A stretch of 64,000 bases of DNA from positions 124,001-188,000 of the forward strand of contig NZ_JAGGKM010000007.1 of assembly GCF_017873715.1 (NCBI RefSeq), read 5' to 3'. Below the pieces are notes generated by a model. It searched no databases. It was not told where the DNA came from and worked only from the letters and a program-made list of their open reading frames with translations. Source of the DNA: Cytobacillus luteolus (GTDB lineage Bacteria; Bacillota; Bacilli; Bacillales; Bacillaceae_L). The position numbers were made by a program, and so were the translations under genes. Shown piece by piece: positions 57,028-64,000 of the stretch (its first letter is position 1; each line of letters starts with the position of its first letter).

Positions 57028-57043
57028 CGAGCGTTCAGTCGCA
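57028..57043 (+). promoter_or_regulatory. Possible TetR-type operator upstream of the thiolase gene
   Basis: GCGAGCGTTCAGTCGC has paired ends GCGA/TCGC. Read on the reverse strand, CGACTGAACGCTCGCTCG agrees with the fadF operator at 13 of 18 positions. It may bind the TetR regulator encoded at 61910. Inference only. Confidence 0.4.
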
Positions 57044-57083
57044 TTTGTTGAAAGCGATTACTTTTTAAAAGGGAGGCTTTTTA

Positions 57084-58262
57084 ATGGGGAAAACAGTGAT
57101 TGTAAGTGGTGTACGAACTCCGTTTGGAAAATTAGGTGGTGCTCTTAGCGCGCTTTCTGCTTCTGACCTAGGCGGAATTGCGGTAAAAGAGGCTCTTAAC
57201 CGTGCAGGAGTTGACCCAGCTAATGTAGGTGAAGTAATTCTAGGTACTGTTTTACAAGGCGGACAAGGACAAATTCCTTCTCGTCAGGCGGCACGTAAAG
57301 CAGGAATTCCTTGGGAAGTTAAAACGGAAACAATCAATAAGGTATGTGCATCAGGGCTTCGCAGTGTCACACTTGCAGACCAAATTATCCGTGCAGGTGA
57401 TGAAGACGTAATTGTTGCAGGCGGTATGGAATCGATGAGTAATGCACCTTACATTTTACCGAAAGCACGCTTTGGTCTTCGTATGGGAGATGCCAATGTT
57501 GTTGATTTGATGGTTCACGATGGATTGACGTGTAGTTTTAACGGAGTTCACATGGGGACATATGGAAACGGAACAGCGGATGAGCTTGAATTATCACGTG
57601 AGGCACAGGATGAGTGGGCATATACAAGCCATCAACGTGCTGTAGCAGCGATTGAGGCTGGAAGGCTGGCAGAGGAGATTGTTCCTGTTGAGTTGAAAGG
57701 CCGTAAAGGTGATATTACGGTGGTTGACCAGGATGAAGCACCTCGTAAGGATACATCTGTTGAAAAGTTAGCTAAACTTGCACCTGTATTCGGACCTGAA
57801 GGAACAATCACAGCTGGAAATGCACCTGGAATTAATGATGGTGCAGCAGCTCTTGTTTTAATGAGCGAAGAGAGAGCTCAGAAAGAAGGAAAAGAGAAGG
57901 TAGCTACGATACTTGGTCATGCAGCTATTGCAGTTGAAGCAAAGGACTTCCCTAAGACTCCAGGCTTGGTTATTAATGAGTTACTAAAGAAAACTGGTAA
58001 AACAGTCGATGAAATCGATTTGTTTGAAGTAAACGAAGCGTTTGCTGCAGTAACTTTAGCTAGTGGGCAAATTGCTGGTCTTGATCCTGAAAAAGTAAAT
58101 GTAAATGGTGGAGCAGTTGCATTGGGACACCCAATCGGGGCAAGTGGAGCACGTATCATCATTACACTTATTCACGAATTAAAACGCAGAGGCGGCGGGA
58201 TTGGAATTGCTTCGATTTGTTCGGGTGGCGGGCAAGGCGATGCGATAATGATACAGGTGTAA
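57084..58262 (+). CDS. Acetyl-CoA C-acetyltransferase (thiolase)
   Basis: The 392-residue thiolase has the acylated Cys in [15 protein letters not shown] near residue 88, the general base His in [17 protein letters not shown] near residue 350, and the second Cys in [13 protein letters not shown] at the end. It joins two acetyl-CoA or splits 3-ketoacyl-CoA. AAAGGGAGG lies before the ATG. First gene of a run with Hbd, two acyl-CoA dehydrogenases, a TetR gene and icmF; related to MmgA. Confidence 0.95.
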   Translation: MGKTVIVSGVRTPFGKLGGALSALSASDLGGIAVKEALNRAGVDPANVGEVILGTVLQGGQGQIPSRQAARKAGIPWEVKTETINKVCASGLRSVTLADQIIRAGDEDVIVAGGMESMSNAPYILPKARFGLRMGDANVVDLMVHDGLTCSFNGVHMGTYGNGTADELELSREAQDEWAYTSHQRAVAAIEAGRLAEEIVPVELKGRKGDITVVDQDEAPRKDTSVEKLAKLAPVFGPEGTITAGNAPGINDGAAALVLMSEERAQKEGKEKVATILGHAAIAVEAKDFPKTPGLVINELLKKTGKTVDEIDLFEVNEAFAAVTLASGQIAGLDPEKVNVNGGAVALGHPIGASGARIIITLIHELKRRGGGIGIASICSGGGQGDAIMIQV

Positions 58263-58329
58263 GGGCATTCGACAAATGCCACGCACTTGTCGAATGAGAT
58301 CTATTCTAAATTCAGGAGGTAACGAAACA

Positions 58330-59181
58330 ATGAACGTACAAAATGTAATGGTTATTGGTGCAGGACAAATGGGCTCAGGTATAGCTCAAGTGTGTGCAAT
58401 GGCTGGTTATCAAGTGAAACTTCACGATATTAAGCAGGAATTTTTAGATAGAGGCTTTGGAATCATTAAGAAGAACCTGTCACGCCAGGTTGAAAAAGGA
58501 CGTATGACAGAAGAAGACATGACAGCGACGTTAAATCGAATTACGCCTTCTCTAGATTTACAGAATGCTAGTGATATTGATTTAGTCATTGAAGCAGCCA
58601 TTGAAAATATGGAAATCAAAACAAAGCTATTTGCTGAGTTAGATAAAATTGCACCAGCAGATGCCATTTTAGCAACAAATACATCATCACTACCGATTAC
58701 TGAAATTGCAGCAGCGACGAATCGTCCTGAGAAAGTGATCGGAATGCACTTCATGAATCCAGTACCAGTCATGAAATTAGTTGAAATTATTCGTGGCCTT
58801 GCAACAACGGATGAAGTGTATGCAGTAATTGAAGATATGACGAAAAAGCTAAGCAAAGTTCCGGTAGAAGTTAATGATTTCCCAGGCTTTGTTTCAAACC
58901 GTATTTTAATGCCAATGATCAATGAAGCTATTTTTACAGTATATGAAGGTGTAGCAACTCCTGAGGCCATTGATGAAGTTATGAAGCTAGGAATGAATCA
59001 TCCAATGGGTCCATTAACTTTAGCCGACTTTATTGGTCTTGATACATGTCTATATATCATGGAGACATTACATGAAGGATTTGGAGATGACAAATATCGT
59101 CCATGTCCATTACTACGAAAGTATGTAAAAGCCGGTTGGTTAGGTAAGAAATCTGGTCGAGGATTTTATGTTTACGAATAA
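58330..59181 (+). CDS. 3-hydroxybutyryl-CoA dehydrogenase
   Basis: 283 residues, typical for Hbd/MmgB. NAD site [20 protein letters not shown], catalytic [20 protein letters not shown] with the His, and [18 protein letters not shown]. It interconverts acetoacetyl-CoA and 3-hydroxybutyryl-CoA. ATG 58330 with AGGAGG ahead is chosen over the frame start at 58276. It lies 67 bp after the thiolase and 42 bp before an acyl-CoA dehydrogenase. Confidence 0.93.
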   Translation: MNVQNVMVIGAGQMGSGIAQVCAMAGYQVKLHDIKQEFLDRGFGIIKKNLSRQVEKGRMTEEDMTATLNRITPSLDLQNASDIDLVIEAAIENMEIKTKLFAELDKIAPADAILATNTSSLPITEIAAATNRPEKVIGMHFMNPVPVMKLVEIIRGLATTDEVYAVIEDMTKKLSKVPVEVNDFPGFVSNRILMPMINEAIFTVYEGVATPEAIDEVMKLGMNHPMGPLTLADFIGLDTCLYIMETLHEGFGDDKYRPCPLLRKYVKAGWLGKKSGRGFYVYE

Positions 59182-59223
59182 AACAGCATGAGTCTACATG
59201 ACACGTTAGAAAGGGGAATACAA

Positions 59224-60363
59224 ATGGATTTCCGCTTCACACAAGAGCAAGAAATGATGCGAAAAATGGTTCGTGATTTTGCTCAAACTGAAATTGCACC
59301 ACATATTGAAAGTATGGAAAACGGAGAGTTTCCTAGAGAGATTCTAGCAAAGATGGCTGACTTAGGCTTAATGGGAATTACAGCTCCTGAAAGCTTGGGT
59401 GGTTCTGAAATGGACTTTACTTCCTACATCATCGCAATCCATGAGCTTTCGAAAGTGAGCGCAACAATTGGAGTTATTTTATCAGTACACACATCAGTAG
59501 GAACAAATCCAATTCTTTATTTTGGAAATGAAGCACAAAAGCAAAAGTATATACCGAAACTTGCTTCAGGTGAATATTTAGGTGCCTTTGCTTTAACTGA
59601 GCCAAGTGCTGGGTCAGATGCAGGTAGCTTAAAAACAAAAGCCGTAAAGCAAGGTGATCACTATATTTTAAACGGTTCAAAGGTTTTCATTACAAACGGT
59701 GGAGAAGCCGATACGTATATTGTTTTTGCTCGAACAAATCCTGATGAATTGGGCAGCAAGGGGATTTCAGCATTTATCGTTGAAAAAGATACTCCAGGCT
59801 TCATCATTGGAAAAGATGAGCATAAAATGGGCCTTCATGGTTCAAGAACGGTGCAGTTAACCTTTGAGGATGCAAAGGTACCAGCTGAAAACCTATTAGG
59901 TGAAGAAGGGGAAGGGTTAAAAATTGCCCTAGCCAATTTAGATGTGGGTCGTATAGGTATTGCGGCTCAATCTTTAGGGATAGCTGAAGCTGCTCTAGAG
60001 CATGCAGTAGGTTATGCAAAAGAGAGAGTACAGTTTGGGAAACCAATAGCTGCTCAACAAGGAGTGGGCTTTAAACTTGCAGATATGGCTACAAGTGTAG
60101 AAGCATCAAAACTACTAGTCTATCAAGCAGCATACCTACGCACAAATGGGCTACCGTGTGGAAAAGAAGCATCCATGGCAAAGCTATTTGCTTCAAAAAC
60201 AGCAATGGAAGTTACAACAGAAGCAATCCAAGTCTATGGGGGATATGGTTACACAAAAGATTACCCAGTCGAACGCTTCTTCCGTGATGCAAAAATCTGC
60301 GAAATCTATGAAGGAACAAGCGAAATCCAGCGCTTAGTTATTAGTAAACATCTTTGTAAGTAA
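59224..60363 (+). CDS. Acyl-CoA dehydrogenase, short-chain type
   Basis: 379 residues with the three-domain acyl-CoA dehydrogenase layout: [19 protein letters not shown] (FAD/substrate region), [22 protein letters not shown] and [30 protein letters not shown] with the catalytic Glu. It oxidises a short saturated acyl-CoA and hands electrons to ETF. ATG 59224 has AAAGGGGAA ahead. It is a close paralogue of the gene at 60645, from which it is separated by a family-1 repeat. Confidence 0.93.
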   Translation: MDFRFTQEQEMMRKMVRDFAQTEIAPHIESMENGEFPREILAKMADLGLMGITAPESLGGSEMDFTSYIIAIHELSKVSATIGVILSVHTSVGTNPILYFGNEAQKQKYIPKLASGEYLGAFALTEPSAGSDAGSLKTKAVKQGDHYILNGSKVFITNGGEADTYIVFARTNPDELGSKGISAFIVEKDTPGFIIGKDEHKMGLHGSRTVQLTFEDAKVPAENLLGEEGEGLKIALANLDVGRIGIAAQSLGIAEAALEHAVGYAKERVQFGKPIAAQQGVGFKLADMATSVEASKLLVYQAAYLRTNGLPCGKEASMAKLFASKTAMEVTTEAIQVYGGYGYTKDYPVERFFRDAKICEIYEGTSEIQRLVISKHLCK

Positions 60364-60409
60364 GTTTGTTGTTTAATAGGAATTTAGCGCATTCTCCATA
60401 ATGATATCT

Positions 60410-60596
60410 GAGTGGATTGGAGCGGAAGGCACTTGACTCCTGCTCAGAAGTAGAGAAAAGGTCGAGACCCCACAGACGGGACGTCGAGGAGGATCGCCTT
60501 CCTCCCCGATGGGAATCCGCCCTTGAAAAAGCCGGCAGTTGGGCTTTTTCATGATTCCCCGCGGAAAGCAAGTGCCTGCAGCGCAAAGTAACGGGC
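60410..60596 (+). repeat. Family-1 structured repeat, copy G, with 53-bp extra hairpin
   Basis: 187 bp from GAGTGGATTGGAGCGGAAGG to GTAACGGGC. The extra segment runs from GATGGGAATCC to GATTCCCCG and holds GAAAAAGCC/GGCTTTTTC, as in copy B at 41663. It interrupts the acyl-CoA oxidation operon. Confidence 0.85.
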
Positions 60597-60644
60597 AGGA
60601 TTAAAATGAATAAAAATTAATAGATATAATGGGGGAACTACAAA

Positions 60645-61784
60645 ATGAACTTCAAATTATCAGAAGAACATGAAATGATTCGTAAAATGGTACGCGATTT
60701 CGCAAAAAATGAAGTAGCACCAACTGCAGCTGAGCGTGATGAAGAAGAACGCTTTGACCGTGAAATCTTTGACAAAATGGCTGAACTAGGACTAACAGGG
60801 ATTCCTTGGCCTGAAGAGTACGGCGGAATTGGCAGTGACTATCTAGCATACTGTATCGCAGTTGAAGAACTTTCTCGTGTATGTGCATCTACAGGAGTAA
60901 CTCTATCTGCTCACACATCTTTAGCAGGCTGGCCAATCTTTAAGTTTGGTAACGAAGAGCAAAAACAAAAATACCTACGCCCTATGGCAGAAGGTAAAAA
61001 AATTGGTGCTTACGGCTTAACAGAGCCAGGTTCAGGATCAGATGCTGGTGGAATGAAAACAACAGCTAGACTTGATGGCGACCACTATGTATTAAATGGC
61101 TCTAAGATCTTCATTACAAATGGAGGAATTGCTGATATCTATGTTGTATTTGCCCTAACTGACCCTACTTCTAAGCATAAAGGAACATCTGCATTTATCG
61201 TAGAAAGTGACACTCCAGGCTTCTCTGTAGGTAAAAAGGAAAGCAAGCTAGGAATACGTTCATCTCCTACAACTGAAATCATGTTCGAAGATTGCCGTGT
61301 ACCAAAAGAGAACTTACTTGGAGAAGAAGGCGAAGGGTTCAAAGTTGCGATGATGACATTAGACGGTGGTCGTAACGGTATCGCAGCTCAAGCAGTAGGG
61401 ATTGCTCAAGGTGCGTTAGATGCTGCTGTTGAATACGCGAAAGAACGTGTTCAATTTGGTAAGCCAATTGCCGCACAACAAGGTGTAGGCTTTAAACTTG
61501 CTGATATGGCTACTAGTATTGAAGCATCTCGTCTATTAACCTATCAAGCTGCTTGGTTAGAATCAGAAGGCTTACCATATGGTAAAGAATCAGCCATGTC
61601 GAAGCTATTAGCTGGTGACACTGCAATGAAAGTAACAACAGAAGCTGTTCAAGTATTCGGCGGTTATGGTTATACAAAGGATTACCCAGTAGAGCGCTAC
61701 ATGCGTGATGCAAAAATCACACAAATCTACGAAGGCACACAAGAAATCCAACGCCTAGTCATCTCAAGAATGATTACAAAATAA
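60645..61784 (+). CDS. acdA: Acyl-CoA dehydrogenase AcdA
   Basis: The 379-residue product has [40 protein letters not shown] and [30 protein letters not shown], with the catalytic Glu in the last block. It matches AcdA of Bacillus, which follows fadF there. It feeds electrons through ETF (not in the window) to the FadF-type enzyme. ATGGGGGAAC precedes the ATG. GC-rich palindromes follow directly. Confidence 0.93.
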   Translation: MNFKLSEEHEMIRKMVRDFAKNEVAPTAAERDEEERFDREIFDKMAELGLTGIPWPEEYGGIGSDYLAYCIAVEELSRVCASTGVTLSAHTSLAGWPIFKFGNEEQKQKYLRPMAEGKKIGAYGLTEPGSGSDAGGMKTTARLDGDHYVLNGSKIFITNGGIADIYVVFALTDPTSKHKGTSAFIVESDTPGFSVGKKESKLGIRSSPTTEIMFEDCRVPKENLLGEEGEGFKVAMMTLDGGRNGIAAQAVGIAQGALDAAVEYAKERVQFGKPIAAQQGVGFKLADMATSIEASRLLTYQAAWLESEGLPYGKESAMSKLLAGDTAMKVTTEAVQVFGGYGYTKDYPVERYMRDAKITQIYEGTQEIQRLVISRMITK

Positions 61785-61796
61785 ACTAATAAATAG

Positions 61797-61888
61797 GGGG
61801 CCTGACCCCAAACGTAGTACCGCGTTAAAGCACCGGGGGTCAGGCCCCCGGTGTGGTAATGCGCTAAAGTGCGAGGGGTTAGGGCTCT
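61797..61888. repeat. GC-rich palindromic repeat, copy 3 (extended)
   Basis: GGGGGCCTGACCCC at 61797 faces CCGGGGGTCAGGCCCCCGG near 61833, then a decayed third arm (GCGAGGGGTTAGGGCTC) follows. CGCGTTAAAG and GCGCTAAAG words recur as in copies 1 and 2. It fills the gap between acdA and the TetR gene. Confidence 0.78.
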
Positions 61889-61909
61889 GTTTGTTTAGGG
61901 GTGGGTGAC

Positions 61910-62548
61910 ATGAAGAAGCGTGAGGTGCCTGCATCTGTTAAGGATGAGCGTCTGATTAAAAAAAGGCGAGATCAGATGATTAAGGGCGCTGTTAATTTGT
62001 TTAAGGAAAAAGGGTTTCACCGAACAACAACAAGAGAAATCGCCAAAGCATCCGGCTTCAGTATTGGTACCCTTTATGAATATATACGTACAAAGGAAGA
62101 TGTTCTCTATCTTGTTTGTGATAGCATATATGACCAAGTTCGTGAAAGAATGCAACAGGATATTGATACAAAACAAGGAAGTATTGAAAGCCTTAAGCTT
62201 GCTGTGGCTCATTATTTTAGAGTGGTCAACGAGATGCAGGATGAAGTATTAGTTATGTATCAGGAAGCAAAGTCGCTGACAAAGGACGCACTTCCCTATG
62301 TGTTAAAAAAGGAAATTGAAATGGTTGCAATGTTTGAAAGTGTAATCAATGGCTGTGTGGCTTCAGGTGAACTGGAGTTAGAGGAGCATGAAGTAAAGCT
62401 CATTGCCCATAACATCTTTGTTCAAGGCCAAATGTGGGGCTTCCGTCGCTGGGCACTTCAAAAAATATACACACTCGATGAATACATTGAGCTCCAAACC
62501 ACACTTCTCTTAAACGGCATTCATAAAGAAGTGGTAGTGAAAAAGTAA
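61910..62548 (+). CDS. TetR/AcrR-family regulator of acyl-CoA metabolism (FadR-like)
   Basis: The 212-residue product has the HTH TTTREIAKASGFSIGTLYEYIRTKEDVLY near residues 40-70 and a C-terminal domain with LVMYQEAKSLTKDALPYVL and QGQMWGFRRWAL, typical of the FadR/KstR-like acyl-CoA-sensing TetR group. It lies between acdA and icmF, so it probably controls this cluster. ATG 61910 has AGGGGTGG before it; GTG 61901 is an alternative start. The ligand is unknown. Confidence 0.85.
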   Translation: MKKREVPASVKDERLIKKRRDQMIKGAVNLFKEKGFHRTTTREIAKASGFSIGTLYEYIRTKEDVLYLVCDSIYDQVRERMQQDIDTKQGSIESLKLAVAHYFRVVNEMQDEVLVMYQEAKSLTKDALPYVLKKEIEMVAMFESVINGCVASGELELEEHEVKLIAHNIFVQGQMWGFRRWALQKIYTLDEYIELQTTLLLNGIHKEVVVKK

Positions 62549-62573
62549 TAACCTTCGAAAGGGTGAATTTACA

Positions 62574-64000
62574 TTGAGTACAGTTGAAAAATATCGTCCA
62601 AAGCATCACATTCGTTTTGTGACGGCTTCTAGTTTATTTGATGGACACGATGCGTCAATTAACATCATGCGCCGAATTATCCAAGCTAATGGAGCTGAAG
62701 TAATCCACTTGGGGCATAACCGCTCTGTTGAAGAAGTGGTAAATGCTGCAATCCAAGAGGATGTCCAAGGAATTGCGATATCGTCTTACCAAGGTGGACA
62801 CGTTGAATATTTTAAATACATGTATGATCTTTTAAAAGAGCGCGGTGCTTCACATATTCGCATCTACGGTGGTGGTGGCGGAGTAATCATTCCACGTGAA
62901 ATTAAAGAATTACATGAATATGGAATTGCTCGTATCTTCTCTCCAGAGGACGGTCGTAAGTACGGTCTAGAAGGTATGATTGAAATGATGATCAAAGAAT
63001 GTGATTTCTCTACAGCACCTGAGGATGTTACTGAACATATCGAAAAATTACAAAAGGTTGACTATCAATCTGTTGCTAAGCTAATTACTGTTGCAGAAAA
63101 TCAGATTGGTGTAACGAATGAAGCAGCTGCTACTGCTGAAACAGTGATGGAAAAGGTAAAAGAACTTGTTAAAAACGTCCCTGTTGTCGGAATCACTGGA
63201 ACAGGTGGAGCTGGGAAAAGCTCATTAACGGATGAGTTAATCCGTCGCTTCCTAAATGAAATTCCTGATAAAAAGGTTGCGATATTATCAGTTGACCCTA
63301 CAAAGCAAAAGACAGGTGGAGCACTTTTAGGTGACCGTATTCGTATGAATGCAATCTTCAATCCACGTGTCTATATGAGAAGTTTAGCGACTCGTAACTC
63401 AAAGACTGAGTTATCGTTAGCGATAAAAGATGCTATCGCAGTAACAAAAGCTGCAGGTTTTGATTTAGTCATTATTGAGACAAGTGGAATAGGGCAAGGT
63501 GACGCTGAAATTACAGAGATTTGTGATATCTCGATGTATGTGATGACAAGTGAATTCGGTGCGCCTTCTCAGCTTGAGAAAATCGATATGATTGATTTTG
63601 CTGACCTTATTGTTATTAATAAGTTTGAGCGTAAAGGCTCAGAGGATGCGAAGCGTCAGGTTCAAAAGCAATATCAACGTAGCCGTTTGTTATTTGAAAA
63701 GGATTATTCAGAAATGCCGGTGTTCGGGACGATTGCTAGTCAATTTAACGACCCGGGTATAAACGCACTTTTTGCAAATTTAGTAGATTTAATTAACGAA
63801 AAAGCAGGTACAACTTGGACGACACCGTTTGAACGTTCAGCGGAAGTTGAAAAGCAAAATGTCATTATTCCAAATGATCGCCGATACTATCTACGTGAAA
63901 TCTCTGACACGGTAAGAAAGTATCATAAACAAGCGGAGCAGCAGGTGGAAGTGGCGCGTAAACTTTTCCAAATCAACGGAACGATTGAGAGTTTACAAGA
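62574..64000 (+). CDS. icmF: Fused isobutyryl-CoA mutase IcmF, N-terminal part (cut by window edge)
   Basis: TTG 62574, preceded by AAAGGGTG, opens a frame that stays open for 475 codons to the window edge. The cobalamin-binding domain comes first (SSLFDGHDASINIMRRI, then YGGGGGVIIPREIKELHEYG). It is followed by the MeaI-type GTPase chaperone with GITGTGGAGKSS (Walker A), ETSGIGQGD and NKFERKG. This is the order of fused IcmF, where the mutase substrate domain follows and full length is near 1,080 residues. It interconverts isobutyryl-CoA and butyryl-CoA using B12, linking valine-type carbon to the adjacent beta-oxidation genes. Confidence 0.93.
   Translation, partial: MSTVEKYRPKHHIRFVTASSLFDGHDASINIMRRIIQANGAEVIHLGHNRSVEEVVNAAIQEDVQGIAISSYQGGHVEYFKYMYDLLKERGASHIRIYGGGGGVIIPREIKELHEYGIARIFSPEDGRKYGLEGMIEMMIKECDFSTAPEDVTEHIEKLQKVDYQSVAKLITVAENQIGVTNEAAATAETVMEKVKELVKNVPVVGITGTGGAGKSSLTDELIRRFLNEIPDKKVAILSVDPTKQKTGGALLGDRIRMNAIFNPRVYMRSLATRNSKTELSLAIKDAIAVTKAAGFDLVIIETSGIGQGDAEITEICDISMYVMTSEFGAPSQLEKIDMIDFADLIVINKFERKGSEDAKRQVQKQYQRSRLLFEKDYSEMPVFGTIASQFNDPGINALFANLVDLINEKAGTTWTTPFERSAEVEKQNVIIPNDRRYYLREISDTVRKYHKQAEQQVEVARKLFQINGTIESLQ

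Overview
This is a low-GC chromosomal segment from a spore-forming, facultatively anaerobic member of the Bacillaceae. Spore genes run through it: an alpha/beta-type SASP, the germination pair cwlJ and gerQ, the forespore regulator rsfA, and the class A PBP pbpG. The order gerQ, hemQ, pta, lipL, rsfA, ywfO, ywgA, ywhB, ywhC, ywhD, pbpG, speE, speB, ywiB, argS, uvsE, clsB, fadF, acdA matches from memory the ywd to ywj part of the Bacillus subtilis chromosome. No phage, insertion sequence, tRNA, rRNA or CRISPR array was recognised.

Layout. 0-16 kb holds accessory metabolism: a PhoD-like phosphatase, a split ThrE-type exporter, an MBL hydrolase with its TetR regulator behind a double operator, a GH13 alpha-glucosidase, a Rieske-tailed oxidoreductase, a lipoprotein next to a GGDEF/HD-GYP enzyme, a DEAD-box helicase and topoisomerase III. 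16-28 kb holds acetyltransferases, a BCCT transporter, SASP, HU, pyruvate formate-lyase with its activase, an M3 peptidase, a tandem-GNAT gene cut by an in-frame stop, a 3-hydroxyacyl-CoA dehydrogenase and an erythromycin-esterase-like protein. 28-54 kb is the conserved ywd-ywj core, with 5-oxoprolinase (pxpBAC), heme synthesis, acetyl-phosphate, lipoylation, purine uptake, polyamine and arginyl-tRNA genes. 54-64 kb is a fatty or branched acyl-CoA oxidation block: fadF behind a FadR-type operator, thiolase, 3-hydroxybutyryl-CoA dehydrogenase, two acyl-CoA dehydrogenases, a TetR regulator and the 5' part of icmF, which runs off the window edge.

The most unusual content lies between the genes. 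There are at least four families of short non-coding repeats. Two are about 120-190 bp, can fold into multi-branched structures, and differ between copies by paired changes that keep the outer stem intact. One is a GC-rich palindrome with a GGGGCCTGACCCCC core that sits just after coding ends. One is a series of AAGCGGA/TTCCG hairpins. In addition, six copies of an AATACTTAA core lie at an exact 21-bp period between lipL and rsfA. Other points are an in-frame TAA joining two GNAT halves, a 30-codon leader ORF before speE, a PurR-type operator before the purine permease, and several small proteins. I did not find a clear multi-gene system that would be new to biology; coding content is mostly familiar.
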